From the NCBI RefSeq assembly GCF_947496855.1, contig NZ_CANMED010000008.1:140509-204508 (forward strand): a stretch of DNA of 64,000 bases, in the 5' to 3' direction. A model generated the notes under the pieces. The model was given only the letters and a program-made list of their open reading frames with translations, was not told the origin of the DNA and made no database searches. Positions 43,407-53,754 of the stretch are shown here, in pieces. Made by a program: the position numbers and the translations under genes. The stretch comes from an uncultured Aquimarina sp. (GTDB lineage: Bacteria > Bacteroidota > Bacteroidia > Flavobacteriales > Flavobacteriaceae). Within the stretch, counting starts at the first letter, position 1; each line of letters begins with the position of its first letter.

Positions 43407-45383
43407 TTATGCTGCCTTAGGCAGGAAAATAAAAAAGGTGCTGCCTTTTCCAAGAATACTTTCTACCTTTATTTCTCCTTGATTGAGTTCTATTAATTCT
43501 TTACATATTCTAAGTCCAAGACCAGTACCTGTTTCATTTTCCGTTCCATTAGTCGTAAAAGTGTCTTCTGCAAATAGTTTATTTAGGTTAGATGGATCAA
43601 TACCAATTCCAGTATCTTCAAAACAGATTTCATAATGATTTTCTTTTTCTCTGGATATTAAGGCAATAGAATCACCAGGATTACAAAACTTAATGGCATT
43701 AGCAATTAGATTCTGAGCTACAATCCCAAACATATCTTTGTCTGCAAAAATCATCGTAGGATCCAACTTGTTAATCAGTCTAATATCTTTCTTCTCAGCT
43801 TTAGGTTTAAAAAAAGTAAATTTATTACTGATTACCTCTGTTATATCAAAAGTAGTTGGCTTAGCATTTAGCTCTTTCATTTGTGATTTTGACCAATTCA
43901 GTAAGTTATTCAACAAAATAGAAGTTTGATGGGTTCTATTAGCTAATAATGGGACTATTTCTCTAAACTCTTCTGTAGAAATTACATCTTCTTTCATTAA
44001 GTTTAGACTACCTTCTAATCCGTGTATTTCGTTTTTTAGATCGTGAGAAATAATAGAAAATAATTTATTCTTAATCTGATTTGATTCGTTAAGCTCTTTT
44101 ATATACCTCTTTCTCTCTTTTCTGGTTTTAATAAAAAGAATCATAAAAACCAGTATAACAGCGATTATGGCTAAACTAACAAAGGTTAACAATCTATACC
44201 TGAACAATTCTTCCTTAGTTATTTGTTCTCGCTTTTCTTGCTCATCAATTAACTTTAGCTGTTTTAATTCTGCTTCGTACCTTGACTTAGCATTTTCAAC
44301 CTTCTGTGTGGTACTTTCATACATTCTCTTATCCGAAAGTTCTTGATATTCTTTCTGCCATTTTATAGCATTAAGTAGATTACCTCTAGTAGAATCCAGT
44401 TTAAAAGAATATTTATAGTTTTTTAATATTAGTGATATCACATTAGCCTTGACAATTTCTTTTCTTGCTTTTTTTAATAACCTTTCTGCTTTTTGGTACT
44501 CCCCCTCTTCTAATGCAATAATTCCCAATTGTTGTTTTGCATTTACTACTATTAACTTATAATTAGCTTGGTTTCCTACGCATAATGTAGTGTCATAATA
44601 TTTTTTTGCTTTCTCATACTCCTTACCATACATTGTGGCCTTTGCCATAATACTATATGATTGGGCAGCATGTCTTAAATCATTTTCTGCTTTGTTAATT
44701 TTTAAGGCTTCTCGTAGAATTTTCTTTGCTTCAGAAAGCTTCCCTCCTTCTGTATATAACAAGGCTAAATTATTCATGACCATACCTACACCGTCAATTT
44801 TTAGGTTTTTGCGAGTATAAATAGATTTCAAATAAAACTTTTCCGCATTTGGTATATCTTTAAGCTCCTTATAAATGATTGCTAAGTTATTATAGGTTCC
44901 GGATAAACCAACACTATCATTTAGCTGTTCCATATATAGTTTGGCTTCCATAAGGTAGGCAGCAGCTTTTTCTAGGTTTCCTTTATTCTGTTCAATTATG
45001 AATCTATCATTACTTACAGATGCTAAACCATCTTTATCATCGATTTTTTTGAAATTATATATTGCCTTTTCAAAATTTTTACTAGACTCTATATTTCTTT
45101 GAGCCTGATTACAGATAACTCCTTTTAGTCTATAGACAAGACCTAATCCTCTGGTATAACCAATATCGCCTGCCAATTTTATGAGCTGATCAACCATAGG
45201 TTCTGCTCTATCAAATTGGTCCTCGTTTACAAACTGTTGCAAATCATTAATTGAATTATTAAACCGTACCGAATCTTTAAGTGTTCTTATTTTAGAAAGA
45301 TCAACTCCTGATAATCGACTTTGTGAAAAACTAAAGAAGTTCATCAAACAGAGAACTAATAATATATAGTTTGTTTTGTTCAT
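43407..45383 (-). CDS. TPR-containing sensor histidine kinase
   Basis: 658 residues from the ATG at 45383; an in-frame TTG at 45434 is rejected because the ATG opens a clean signal peptide (ILLVLCLMNFFSFSQS). The periplasmic part has several tetratricopeptide repeats, for example SGTYNNLAIIYKELKDIPNA and GMVMNNLALLYTEGGKLSEA. A membrane helix (YRLLTFVSLAIIAVILVFMI) precedes a coiled coil and the HisKA box with phospho-His in FSIISHDLKNEIHG. The HATPase domain ends TGTGLGLRICKELI and GKGSTFFIF. No receiver domain or response-regulator gene is adjacent, so the partner is elsewhere. It converges on the peptide cluster; a regulatory link is possible but not shown. Confidence 0.92.
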   Translation of the reverse strand: MNKTNYILLVLCLMNFFSFSQSRLSGVDLSKIRTLKDSVRFNNSINDLQQFVNEDQFDRAEPMVDQLIKLAGDIGYTRGLGLVYRLKGVICNQAQRNIESSKNFEKAIYNFKKIDDKDGLASVSNDRFIIEQNKGNLEKAAAYLMEAKLYMEQLNDSVGLSGTYNNLAIIYKELKDIPNAEKFYLKSIYTRKNLKIDGVGMVMNNLALLYTEGGKLSEAKKILREALKINKAENDLRHAAQSYSIMAKATMYGKEYEKAKKYYDTTLCVGNQANYKLIVVNAKQQLGIIALEEGEYQKAERLLKKARKEIVKANVISLILKNYKYSFKLDSTRGNLLNAIKWQKEYQELSDKRMYESTTQKVENAKSRYEAELKQLKLIDEQEKREQITKEELFRYRLLTFVSLAIIAVILVFMILFIKTRKERKRYIKELNESNQIKNKLFSIISHDLKNEIHGLEGSLNLMKEDVISTEEFREIVPLLANRTHQTSILLNNLLNWSKSQMKELNAKPTTFDITEVISNKFTFFKPKAEKKDIRLINKLDPTMIFADKDMFGIVAQNLIANAIKFCNPGDSIALISREKENHYEICFEDTGIGIDPSNLNKLFAEDTFTTNGTENETGTGLGLRICKELIELNQGEIKVESILGKGSTFFIFLPKAA

Positions 45384-45525
45384 ATGTTTTATTTTGGGGA
45401 TTAAAACAGATAAAAAATATAATTTGATCCACAAAATACATAATTTTAATCAAATTAATATAAATATGTAGTCATATTCTTACTTTTATCTATGGATTTA
45501 CCATAAATAATCCTCAATTCAGGCT

Positions 45526-45556
45526 ATAAAAAAAGCCTTTCAAATAATGAAAGGCA
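45526..45556 (-). terminator. Terminator after the DUF885 gene
   Basis: On the minus strand GCCTTTC (45555-45549) pairs with GAAAGGC (45540-45534), followed by a T-run of about seven. Confidence 0.85.
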
Positions 45557-45594
45557 TATAGTATCTATAAATTATTACTAACTAAAGAACTCTA

Positions 45595-47466
45595 TTATGA
45601 AGAACTTTCTTCAATTTTAGTAGAATTATTTTTTAATTCTACCCATTCATTCACTAGATCTTCTAAAATAGTAAGTGGCACCGCCCCATTAGTTAAAATA
45701 ACATCGTGGAATTCTCTAATATCAAACAATTCATTACCAAGTTCCAATCTAGCTTTTTCTCTTAATTCCAAAATCTTATTCATTCCTATTTTATAAGCCG
45801 TAGCTTGACCAGGCATAACGATATGTCTCTCTACCATTTTTATAGCATCACTCTCCGCATTTGGTGTATTATCAGTATAATATTTAATTCCCTCTTCTCT
45901 TGTCCATTTTTTAACATGAATCCCTGTATCCACAACCAATCTACATGCTCGCCATAGCTCCATCGCTAATCTCCCAAAATCCGAATACGGGCTATTATAA
46001 AGTCCTATTTCTTTTGGTAAAAACTCATTATACAATCCCCATCCTTCTACATAAGCTTGGTATCCTCCAAATTTTCTAAACTTCGGTATATCCTCTAACT
46101 CTTGCGCAATAGAAAGTTGCATATGATGTCCTGGTATTCCTTCATGATATGCTAGCGCTTCCATTTGATATTTTGGCATAGCTTTCATATCATACAAATT
46201 AGCATAATAAGTTCCTGGTCTGGAACCATCCGGAGTCCCTTTCTGATAAAAAGCTTTTCCCGCACTCTTTTCTCTAAAAGGTTCTACCGCTTTTACTACG
46301 ATATCCGCTTTTGGTTTTGTTATAAAAAGCTCATCTATTCTGGATTTCATATTATCTATTAATCCTACTGCTCTTTCAAGATAAGCTGCTTTACCTTTTT
46401 CATCATTTGGATAGTAAAACCTTTCATCTTCTTTCATAAACTTAAAGAAATCCTGAAGGGTCCCTTCATACTTCAGCTCGGTCATGATATCCTTCATTTC
46501 CTTATGAATTCTTGCGACCTCATCTAGCCCTAGTTGATGAATTTCTTCTGCAGTCATGCCTGTTGTTGTTGTACGCTTTAAAGCATTATTATAAAATGCA
46601 CTTCCTTTTGGAAATTTCCAGGCACCATCATCTACTGTAGCTCTTTGTTGTTGATCCTCCAGTATTTCGATTAATTTATCATATCCCGGTTTTACGGATT
46701 CCAGTAGTGCTTTTTCAGCTTGAGAGACCAATACTTTTTTTTCTTCATCAGAAAGTTCTAGCTTTTCAACTTTTCCTTTAAAATCAGCTAACAACGTGCT
46801 TTCTTTATTCGATTCATCAAAAGGCTTTCCGGTTATTAAATTCCGGCTATCATTGAGCACTTTAGCAAAAACAAACTTAGGAGGAACAATACCGTTCTTC
46901 TCTCTGATTTTTACGTTTTCAACTAGTTGTACGAACAATTCATCCATCCCTTCTAGTCTTGAAATATAAGCCTTAGCATCACTTTTGCTTTCAATACGAT
47001 GCATATTTATCAAAAACGCCGGAATCTCTGACTGCGTTCCGTGCATTTGATTTACAGGATAATTATAAAAACGATATTGAAAATCTTGTATGGTATTTTC
47101 TAAATCCATTTTCATTAGCTTAAAGCTTAACAAAGTAGCTTTATTAAGCTTAGAGACTTTAATAGAATCCTTTAAGTACCTAAGTCTTTTTTTTGCTTTT
47201 TCCAGATCTTGAACTTCTTTTTTAGACGAAATATTATCCCATTTACTATAATCTTCTGTCTTTATTCCTAAATAGGTCTGCATCATAGGAGAGCCATCAA
47301 CTTCTTCTTGAAACTGGGCTTCAAACCAATCATTAAGTTTCTTTGAATGTACTTCTATTTGTTCTTCATTAGAAATAATAGTTTCGCTTATTTTATTCTC
47401 CTCTTTACAACTAAAAAATATAAGTAGAGAAAAAATAAATACGATGTTTAATTTTACATTATTCAT
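45595..47466 (-). CDS. DUF885-family lipoprotein, probable metallopeptidase
   Basis: 623 residues. Lipoprotein signal with Cys in IFFSCKEEN. The bulk is a helical DUF885 domain with YHEGIPGHHMQLSIAQE, a HExxxHH-type zinc-site pattern, followed further on by EGWGLYNEFLPKE, which can supply the third acidic ligand. Family members act as carboxypeptidase- or dipeptidase-like enzymes on the cell surface or in the periplasm. It is one of two consecutive exported hydrolase lipoproteins (28 bases after the CocE-like gene), which suggests joint use of peptides. Substrate unknown. Confidence 0.85.
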   Translation of the reverse strand: MNNVKLNIVFIFSLLIFFSCKEENKISETIISNEEQIEVHSKKLNDWFEAQFQEEVDGSPMMQTYLGIKTEDYSKWDNISSKKEVQDLEKAKKRLRYLKDSIKVSKLNKATLLSFKLMKMDLENTIQDFQYRFYNYPVNQMHGTQSEIPAFLINMHRIESKSDAKAYISRLEGMDELFVQLVENVKIREKNGIVPPKFVFAKVLNDSRNLITGKPFDESNKESTLLADFKGKVEKLELSDEEKKVLVSQAEKALLESVKPGYDKLIEILEDQQQRATVDDGAWKFPKGSAFYNNALKRTTTTGMTAEEIHQLGLDEVARIHKEMKDIMTELKYEGTLQDFFKFMKEDERFYYPNDEKGKAAYLERAVGLIDNMKSRIDELFITKPKADIVVKAVEPFREKSAGKAFYQKGTPDGSRPGTYYANLYDMKAMPKYQMEALAYHEGIPGHHMQLSIAQELEDIPKFRKFGGYQAYVEGWGLYNEFLPKEIGLYNSPYSDFGRLAMELWRACRLVVDTGIHVKKWTREEGIKYYTDNTPNAESDAIKMVERHIVMPGQATAYKIGMNKILELREKARLELGNELFDIREFHDVILTNGAVPLTILEDLVNEWVELKNNSTKIEESSS

Positions 47467-47494
47467 CTTTTTCAGGGTATTAAGGTTTGTTAGA

Positions 47495-49396
47495 TTATTT
47501 CAAGACAGAAATTTCGATTGATGAGTCATCAAATACTTTATGGGTCTGCTTTTTAAAATCAGATGCTTTTGCTTTAAAAATATTAGGAACAAATGTTTGT
47601 GGATTCAAATCTATATAAGGAAACCAAGTACTCTGCACCTGAATCTGGATTTTATGCCCTTTCATAAACGTATGGTGTATATCCTGAAGTTTAATAGTTA
47701 CATCTGTTTTCTGATTTGGCTCGAACGGCTCAGGATTACTGAAACTATTTCTAAATCTACCTCGTAATACTTCACTTCGAACCATCATATGGTAATTAGA
47801 CATTTTTAGATATTCCTGTGTTTCCTCTGTATCTTCCGCATCGGGAGGATACACATCAATTAATTTCACAACCCAATCAGAAGCTGTACCAGTGGTAGCT
47901 ACTTTTAGTTTTGCTAAAACTTCACCAGAAAGCGTCATATCTTCTGTGAGTACAGAAGTTTCATACACTAATACATCAGGACGTCTTGCAGCAAAACGTT
48001 GATCATCTGTCATATACTTTCTTGGTGTAAATACCATTTTTATATCTTCCGAATATGGAACAGGCTTTTTAGGATCACTAATAAATTCTGAAAACCCTTT
48101 TCCTGCTGTTTCTGTTAAGTCATCACCTGATAAATACATTGTTTTCTTTTCTACATTTTTCGGTGGCCAGCTATCATAGGTATTCCATTCCTTTTTTCCT
48201 GTATCAAAGATCTGCACTTCAGAAAGTCCTGTGTTCTTATCACCATCTCCTTTGAGGAAATTATTAAAGAATTTTGTTTCTATATTTTTTTGAAAATTGA
48301 GAGAAATATCGTCTCCAAAATATACATTCCCAATTGCCTGACGTTTTTTATTTCTCGCCCAATCTCCATGACTCCAAGGTCCAAAGACCATAATATTATA
48401 GTTCTCACTATATTTTTCTATTTTCTCATACGTTTCGAAAGGTCCATACAGGTCCTCTGCATCAAACAACCCTCCTACTACCATTACTGCAGGCTTAATA
48501 TCTTTAAGGTGCTGTATGATTCCTCTTTTTTGCCAAAAGTCATCATAATTAGGGTGTTCCTTTAATTGTGTCCAGAAAACATTATCATCTTTATAATATT
48601 GATCTAACGAACTAAGCGGACCTGCATCTAGGAAAAATTGATATTGATCTTTAGTTTCCAATTCTGGAAAGGTGTACCAACTTTCTTTTAATGGCGCTGT
48701 TTTTTCATAACCAAATACTGCTGTAGCTCTCCAATAACTCAATAAGTATGCTCCATTGTGATGAAAATCATCAAAAAAGAAATCTCCAATACAAGCTTGT
48801 GGAGAAACAGCTTTTAATGCAGGATGTGAATCCAGTAAAGAATAGGTAGCATAAAAACCTGGATATGATATCCCCCAAATTCCTACTTTCTTATTTGTAT
48901 TTTCTACATTATTAACCAACCATTCGATAGTATCATACGTATCACTTGATTCATCAAATTGCTTATCTTTTTTATTAGGAATATACGCTCGCATATTATC
49001 ATATACTCCCTCACTCATCCAACGTCCGCGAACATCTTGATACACAACGATATTTCCTTCTTTCATCAAGAATTCATTAGGACCTATTTTAGAACGAAAC
49101 TCATCATTTCCGTATGGTCTGGAACTATAAGGAGTTCTCTGCATTAAAATCGGATATTCTTTACTCGTATCTTTGGGAGAATAAATTGTGGTATGGAGTT
49201 TCGTTCCATCTCTCATTACAATATCAACTTCCTGTTTGGTATAATGTTCTTTTACTTGATAAGCATCCTTTTCTTCAGTTACTTTATCCGTTTTTTCTAT
49301 CTGTGTTTCAGTAGACACCTCTCCTTTTTTAGCGCATGAGGTGATAAAAATCAAAAAGCTAAAAAGAGATAATAATAGTATTCTAGTTGATCGCAT
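47495..49396 (-). CDS. CocE/NonD-family hydrolase lipoprotein (X-Pro peptidase-like)
   Basis: 633 residues. Lipoprotein signal with Cys21 (FITSCAKKG). The alpha/beta hydrolase fold starts EVDIVMRDGTKLHTTIYSPK; the nucleophile elbow GIWGISYPGFYATY has Ser177. The acid lies after VVGGLFDAEDLYGPFE and the His probably in FGPWSHGDW. The C-terminal half is a beta-sandwich jelly roll of the X-Pro dipeptidyl-peptidase C-terminal type (LSGEVLAKLKVATTGTASDW). Family enzymes hydrolyse esters, amides or X-Pro peptides. Exported and lipid-anchored, next to a DUF885 protein, it is more likely a peptidase than an esterase. Confidence 0.87.
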   Translation of the reverse strand: MRSTRILLLSLFSFLIFITSCAKKGEVSTETQIEKTDKVTEEKDAYQVKEHYTKQEVDIVMRDGTKLHTTIYSPKDTSKEYPILMQRTPYSSRPYGNDEFRSKIGPNEFLMKEGNIVVYQDVRGRWMSEGVYDNMRAYIPNKKDKQFDESSDTYDTIEWLVNNVENTNKKVGIWGISYPGFYATYSLLDSHPALKAVSPQACIGDFFFDDFHHNGAYLLSYWRATAVFGYEKTAPLKESWYTFPELETKDQYQFFLDAGPLSSLDQYYKDDNVFWTQLKEHPNYDDFWQKRGIIQHLKDIKPAVMVVGGLFDAEDLYGPFETYEKIEKYSENYNIMVFGPWSHGDWARNKKRQAIGNVYFGDDISLNFQKNIETKFFNNFLKGDGDKNTGLSEVQIFDTGKKEWNTYDSWPPKNVEKKTMYLSGDDLTETAGKGFSEFISDPKKPVPYSEDIKMVFTPRKYMTDDQRFAARRPDVLVYETSVLTEDMTLSGEVLAKLKVATTGTASDWVVKLIDVYPPDAEDTEETQEYLKMSNYHMMVRSEVLRGRFRNSFSNPEPFEPNQKTDVTIKLQDIHHTFMKGHKIQIQVQSTWFPYIDLNPQTFVPNIFKAKASDFKKQTHKVFDDSSIEISVLK

Positions 49397-49489
49397 TTGT
49401 TAGAGTTTAGTTGAATGCTGAAGATAAAAAAATGGAATGCTGACAAGCTTCCTTTTAAGGAGATTTTAACAATCTAGCTTGTATCCAAC

Positions 49490-49526
49490 TAAAAAAAAGT
49501 TAACCTTCAGCATTGACTGAAGGTTA
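49490..49526 (-). terminator. Terminator after dsbD
   Basis: On the minus strand AACCTTCAG (49525-49517) pairs with CTGAAGGTT (49510-49502), followed after a few bases by eight T. Confidence 0.82.
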
Positions 49527-49568
49527 TTTGATAATAAAATATATGTTATTTGCTTTCGTCTAAATATG

Positions 49569-51575
49569 CTAAAAACTAAATGAATTTTTTAACACTTGTT
49601 TTTTAGCATGATTCTTTAAGCCTTTTTTTAACCATTTTAAATATTCATTCTCATTGGGAGTATAAGATGTAGTAGTATTTAAGAGATTCATTTCTGAGTC
49701 TATTAATACGTAGTATGGTTGAGAATTGTTTTCAAAATTTAATGTTTGAAAAGTGGCCCATTTGTCACCAATAGTTTTAATAGATTTTATTTTCCCGGAG
49801 GACTTAAAGAATTTAAATTGATCTTCTTCTGCAAGCTTTTCTCGATCATCCACATAAAGTGAGATCAAAATATAATCGTCCTTTAGAATTTTAGCAATTT
49901 CTGGATTACTCCAAACCTGTTCTTCCATCTTTCTGCAATTAACACAAGCCCAACCTGTAAAATCGATCATTATTGGTTTGTTTTCCCGCTTAGCGGCTGT
50001 TACTCCTTTTTCAAAATCAGTGTACGCATTTAATCCTAAAGGTCCGTGCGTTTCTTTCTCATAGATACTATAAAATAAAGGAGGTGGAAAACCACTTAAC
50101 AATTTAAGGTTTGCATATGGGGTATTAGTAAGACCCGGAATTAGATATATCACAAAAGCAAGTGTTAGAATTCCAGTTGTGACTCTTACTTTCCCTAACT
50201 TTTTAATTGGGCTATCGTGTGGAAAACGAATTTTTCCAAATAGATATAATGTTAATCCTATTCCTATAACAATCCAAATTCCAATAAATATTTCGCGTTT
50301 CAGAAATCCCCAATGCTCTACTAAATCTGCATTGGATAAAAATTTAAACGCCAATGCTAATTCAATAAATCCTAAAATCACTTTTACTGCATTAAGCCAT
50401 CCTCCACTTTTGGGTAGGTTATTTAACCAATTAGGAAATAAGGCAAAAAGCCCGAAAGGTAGTGCTAATGCTAAACCAAATCCTCCCATACCGAAACTTA
50501 ATTGCATGGCTCCTCCGTCACTACTTAACGAACCTCCTAATAAAGAACCTAAAATTGGACCTGTACAGGAAAATGACACCAATGCTAATGTAAGTGCCAT
50601 AAAAAATACTCCTAGAATTCCTCCTACACTTGTTGCCTTACTATCCATTTTATTACTCCAGGATGCAGGTAAGGTAATCTCAAAATATCCAAAAAACGAT
50701 ATTGCAAATACTATGAATACAATAAAAAAGATAATATTCAGTGTTACATTAGTCGATATATTGTTAAGAATTTCTGGGTCAAGAGAGTCTAAAAGATGAA
50801 ACGGAAGACTTAATAAAACATAAATCGCGAATATAAATAGGCCATAAAGTATTGCATTCATCATTCCTTTTCTACGATCCTTAGCTCCTTTTGTGAAAAA
50901 AGATACCGTAAGCGGAATCATAGGGAATACGCAAGGTGTAAGCAAGGCAATCAATCCACCTAAGAAGCCTAGCACGAATATTTTTAGATAGCTTTGACTT
51001 TTTACATCTTCTTTCGGAAACTTATCCCAGCCTTTGATTCCCGCATCTAATACTTTGGATTTGTTAACATCCTCTGGTGTAATTCCAGCCGCAACGGATT
51101 CACCCAAATTTCCTCCAGATAAATTTAGATTAAACTCTACTATATCTGGTGCTAAACATTTTTCTTCATCACATACCCCAAAGAACACTTCTGCTTTAAT
51201 AGTTTCCAGAGAAGTATCTAATCGCTTTACTTTTTGAGTAAATACAACATTGTCTTCAAAATACTTGATATCCATTTCAAAAACTTTGTCAAACTTCTGG
51301 ATGCCTTCAGGCTCTGCTGTATTCCCTATTAGCTCATATGCTTTATCTTCATTGTAAAAAGTAAATTCTGTAGCTGTTGGTGCTATTTCATCCGTTTCCA
51401 CCTCTAGCTGAGAATAGATGTGCCACCCTTTTTCTAAGGTCGCCTCAAAATATAATGTATAGACATTTTCTGATTCTTCCTTGACACTACTTTTCCATTT
51501 TATAGGTTCAAATATTTGTGAAAACAAAGTAGTGGAAAACAACAGTGTTGTTACTAGTACTAGAATATTCCTCAT
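49569..51575 (-). CDS. dsbD: Thiol:disulfide interchange protein DsbD
   Basis: 668 residues. Signal peptide about 1-19 (LLFSTTLFSQ). N-terminal periplasmic domain with a Cys pair (FGVCDEEKC); eight membrane helices with the transmembrane Cys pair in LLTPCVFPMIPL and SFSCTGPILG; C-terminal thioredoxin domain with WACVNC. It carries electrons from cytoplasmic thioredoxin to periplasmic proteins for disulfide isomerisation and cytochrome c maturation. The ATG shares one base with the stop of tilS, so the two are translationally coupled. It is reductive, opposite in direction to the VKOR fusion of the peptide cluster. Confidence 0.94.
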   Translation of the reverse strand: MRNILVLVTTLLFSTTLFSQIFEPIKWKSSVKEESENVYTLYFEATLEKGWHIYSQLEVETDEIAPTATEFTFYNEDKAYELIGNTAEPEGIQKFDKVFEMDIKYFEDNVVFTQKVKRLDTSLETIKAEVFFGVCDEEKCLAPDIVEFNLNLSGGNLGESVAAGITPEDVNKSKVLDAGIKGWDKFPKEDVKSQSYLKIFVLGFLGGLIALLTPCVFPMIPLTVSFFTKGAKDRRKGMMNAILYGLFIFAIYVLLSLPFHLLDSLDPEILNNISTNVTLNIIFFIVFIVFAISFFGYFEITLPASWSNKMDSKATSVGGILGVFFMALTLALVSFSCTGPILGSLLGGSLSSDGGAMQLSFGMGGFGLALALPFGLFALFPNWLNNLPKSGGWLNAVKVILGFIELALAFKFLSNADLVEHWGFLKREIFIGIWIVIGIGLTLYLFGKIRFPHDSPIKKLGKVRVTTGILTLAFVIYLIPGLTNTPYANLKLLSGFPPPLFYSIYEKETHGPLGLNAYTDFEKGVTAAKRENKPIMIDFTGWACVNCRKMEEQVWSNPEIAKILKDDYILISLYVDDREKLAEEDQFKFFKSSGKIKSIKTIGDKWATFQTLNFENNSQPYYVLIDSEMNLLNTTTSYTPNENEYLKWLKKGLKNHAKKQVLKNSFSF

Positions 51576-52888
51576 TAGGTTATCGTTACTTTTAGTAATT
51601 GTTTTGTTTTGGGACTTATTTTAAATCTGTTATCTGCTCTGTAATTTATGATCCAAACAATATCATCTTCAGAACATAATAACCATACTCTTTCTTTGGC
51701 CAGCAAAGATAGTTTTTCATCTTTAAAGTATTTGCTCAACTTCTTTTTGCCTTTCATTCCTAAAGGATAAAAATAGTCGCCTTCTCTCCATTTCCTTACA
51801 ATTAATGGATACTTTAACTTTTCTTTATCTACATAAATTGTTTTCAGATCAGTATTTGATAATTCTGAAGCCTCTTTAAGCGCTATCATTCCTGAAGGGA
51901 TTATAATCATGTTTTCTTCTTCTGGAATTTTGTAAACACGATCAGAAACCTCTTCAACTATTGGGCAGAGTAATAAATACCCTCTATTTTTCACTAACCT
52001 ATGAGTGAGCGAAAAAACTTGTTTCCCTGATTGTGCAGTTAGCATTTGTACAATATCATCCCAAGCAGTAAATCCATATTCTTTTAATAAAAAGTATAAA
52101 TACGTTTTTGGTTCATCGTATTGTTGTAGTTTATGAATAGGTATTTTTATTGTATCAAGTTCTGAATATTCGAACACATCATTTCTAACCTTATCCACTT
52201 GGTTTTTAACAAATGTACTGGTCTGTTTCAAATGAGTTAAAGTAGTTTCGAAGTTTTGTAAAAACTGGGGATTTAACGCCAAAAGTTCCGGGATCACATC
52301 GTGTCTCAGTTTATTTCTAATGTATTTTGTACTGCGATTACTACTATCTTCTCTCCAGTTAATGGTATTCTTTTCTGCAAACTCTAAAATTTGATTTCTA
52401 GAAAATGGTAATAATGGTCGTACATAAATATCATTTATTTCTGGGATACCTGTAAGTCCATCAATTCCAGTACCTCGAGATAGGTTTATCAAAAAAGTCT
52501 CTAAGTTATCATCCTTATGATGAGCAGTTAGCACGTAATCATATTGATATTCCAAAACCAACTCCCGAAACCAGTTATACCTTAATTCCCTTGCTGCCAT
52601 CTGAATAGAAAGCTTATTACTTTTTGCATATTCCTCTGTTGCAAAGTTTGTAATAAAAAAAGGAACTGTCATCTTATTAGCTAATTCCGAAACGAATTCT
52701 TCATCACCTTCACTTTCTGTTCCTCGTAATTTAAAATTACAATGTGCAATACCAAAATCTAAACCAAGTAAATGACACATGTGAGTTAACACAATACTAT
52801 CCAATCCACCACTACAGGCAATAAGCAATTTCTTTTCTCTAAGAAAAGGTAATTTATCCTCGATATGAACTTTAAACTTTCGTGTCAA
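51575..52888 (-). CDS. tilS: tRNA(Ile)-lysidine synthetase
   Basis: 437 residues. The PP-loop motif LIACSGGLDSIVLTHMCHLL near the N terminus binds ATP; AHHKDDNLETFLINLSRGTG and IRNKLRHDVIPELL are further signatures. C-terminal substrate-binding domain (about 360-437, REGDYFYPLGMKGKKKLSKY). It converts C34 of the CAU-anticodon tRNA-Ile to lysidine, so that AUA is read as Ile; it is essential. Overlaps dsbD by one base. Confidence 0.96.
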   Translation of the reverse strand: MTRKFKVHIEDKLPFLREKKLLIACSGGLDSIVLTHMCHLLGLDFGIAHCNFKLRGTESEGDEEFVSELANKMTVPFFITNFATEEYAKSNKLSIQMAARELRYNWFRELVLEYQYDYVLTAHHKDDNLETFLINLSRGTGIDGLTGIPEINDIYVRPLLPFSRNQILEFAEKNTINWREDSSNRSTKYIRNKLRHDVIPELLALNPQFLQNFETTLTHLKQTSTFVKNQVDKVRNDVFEYSELDTIKIPIHKLQQYDEPKTYLYFLLKEYGFTAWDDIVQMLTAQSGKQVFSLTHRLVKNRGYLLLCPIVEEVSDRVYKIPEEENMIIIPSGMIALKEASELSNTDLKTIYVDKEKLKYPLIVRKWREGDYFYPLGMKGKKKLSKYFKDEKLSLLAKERVWLLCSEDDIVWIINYRADNRFKISPKTKQLLKVTIT

Positions 52889-53047
52889 TGCTTTTAAATA
52901 TTTGTCTTTACAGGTTTCAAATATACGATTTTGTAAAAGTAGACCAACCTTTCCTTTAGCAGTCTTTATGATTTGATTTTCAGGTTTTTAACATAAAAAC
53001 TGAATCCTTTTTGTTATTTTTAAGCAACTCTTAAAAATTTTGATATT

Positions 53048-53752
53048 ATGAATATGATAGACGAAAAGCCAAAACACCGTGAAGATGATCATAAAAAAGA
53101 GTTTAGTAAAAAACTACTATCCGTAGTTCCACATCTACACCCTTATGTTAAACATAGAATATATATTGCAGAAAGCACAGGTATTTTACCTCGAAATATG
53201 TATTGTTCTAATGGTATTATTGACGATGCTATTGTACAACTATATGATGAAGATCATCTAGATATAGATATGGACAAGTTATCTCTGGAATTAAAACTTT
53301 TTAGGATTGCAGATCATTTAATTGATGAATTATATATTAATGAAGGTTGGCATCAGCGATGTATAAGTACCAATTATTTTTTAAGTGAGGAGCTAAATAA
53401 GTTGGAAGAAAACTATACTTCTGAGGCAGATAACGAATTGATTATGAATGAAGAGTTAAACGATATATCCTATCATCAAAACTCGGAAAAAAAGCAATTA
53501 TTTATTTATGATGATGCAGATTCCGTTATTCTTAAGGTTATTGAATCCGAAGAATCTTCAGAAAACAAAAAACAAAAACTACTAGGCAAATTTTATAGTT
53601 GGTTGCCTCTGGAAACTTCTAAAATTATAGATCTCTTCGTTTTCGGGAAATTAAATTTTGAAGAAATAGCAAGAGTTAAAGGTATTACTACACAGGATGT
53701 AAAAGCAACCATTATTGATGTTAGAAAAAGTTTTAGAAAGAATCTTATTTAA
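53048..53752 (+). CDS. Sigma-70 region-4-like helix-turn-helix protein
   Basis: 234 residues. The C-terminal 50 residues (LPLETSKIIDLFVFGKLNFE, then EIARVKGITTQDVKATIIDV) resemble sigma factor region 4, which binds -33/-35 elements. The N-terminal half (KKLLSVVPHLHPYVKHRIYI) may be a degenerate region 2. A central acidic linker (about 115-165) is unlike standard ECF factors. No anti-sigma gene adjoins. It may be a divergent sigma factor or a sigma-like regulator; I cannot decide which. It is transcribed alone, divergent from tilS. Confidence 0.5.
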   Translation: MNMIDEKPKHREDDHKKEFSKKLLSVVPHLHPYVKHRIYIAESTGILPRNMYCSNGIIDDAIVQLYDEDHLDIDMDKLSLELKLFRIADHLIDELYINEGWHQRCISTNYFLSEELNKLEENYTSEADNELIMNEELNDISYHQNSEKKQLFIYDDADSVILKVIESEESSENKKQKLLGKFYSWLPLETSKIIDLFVFGKLNFEEIARVKGITTQDVKATIIDVRKSFRKNLI

Positions 53753-53754
53753 CT

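Noticed and set aside
50179..50799. 206-codon open frame on the plus strand
   Set aside because: It lies wholly opposite the membrane domain of dsbD and its composition mirrors that gene; no start signal or family resemblance.
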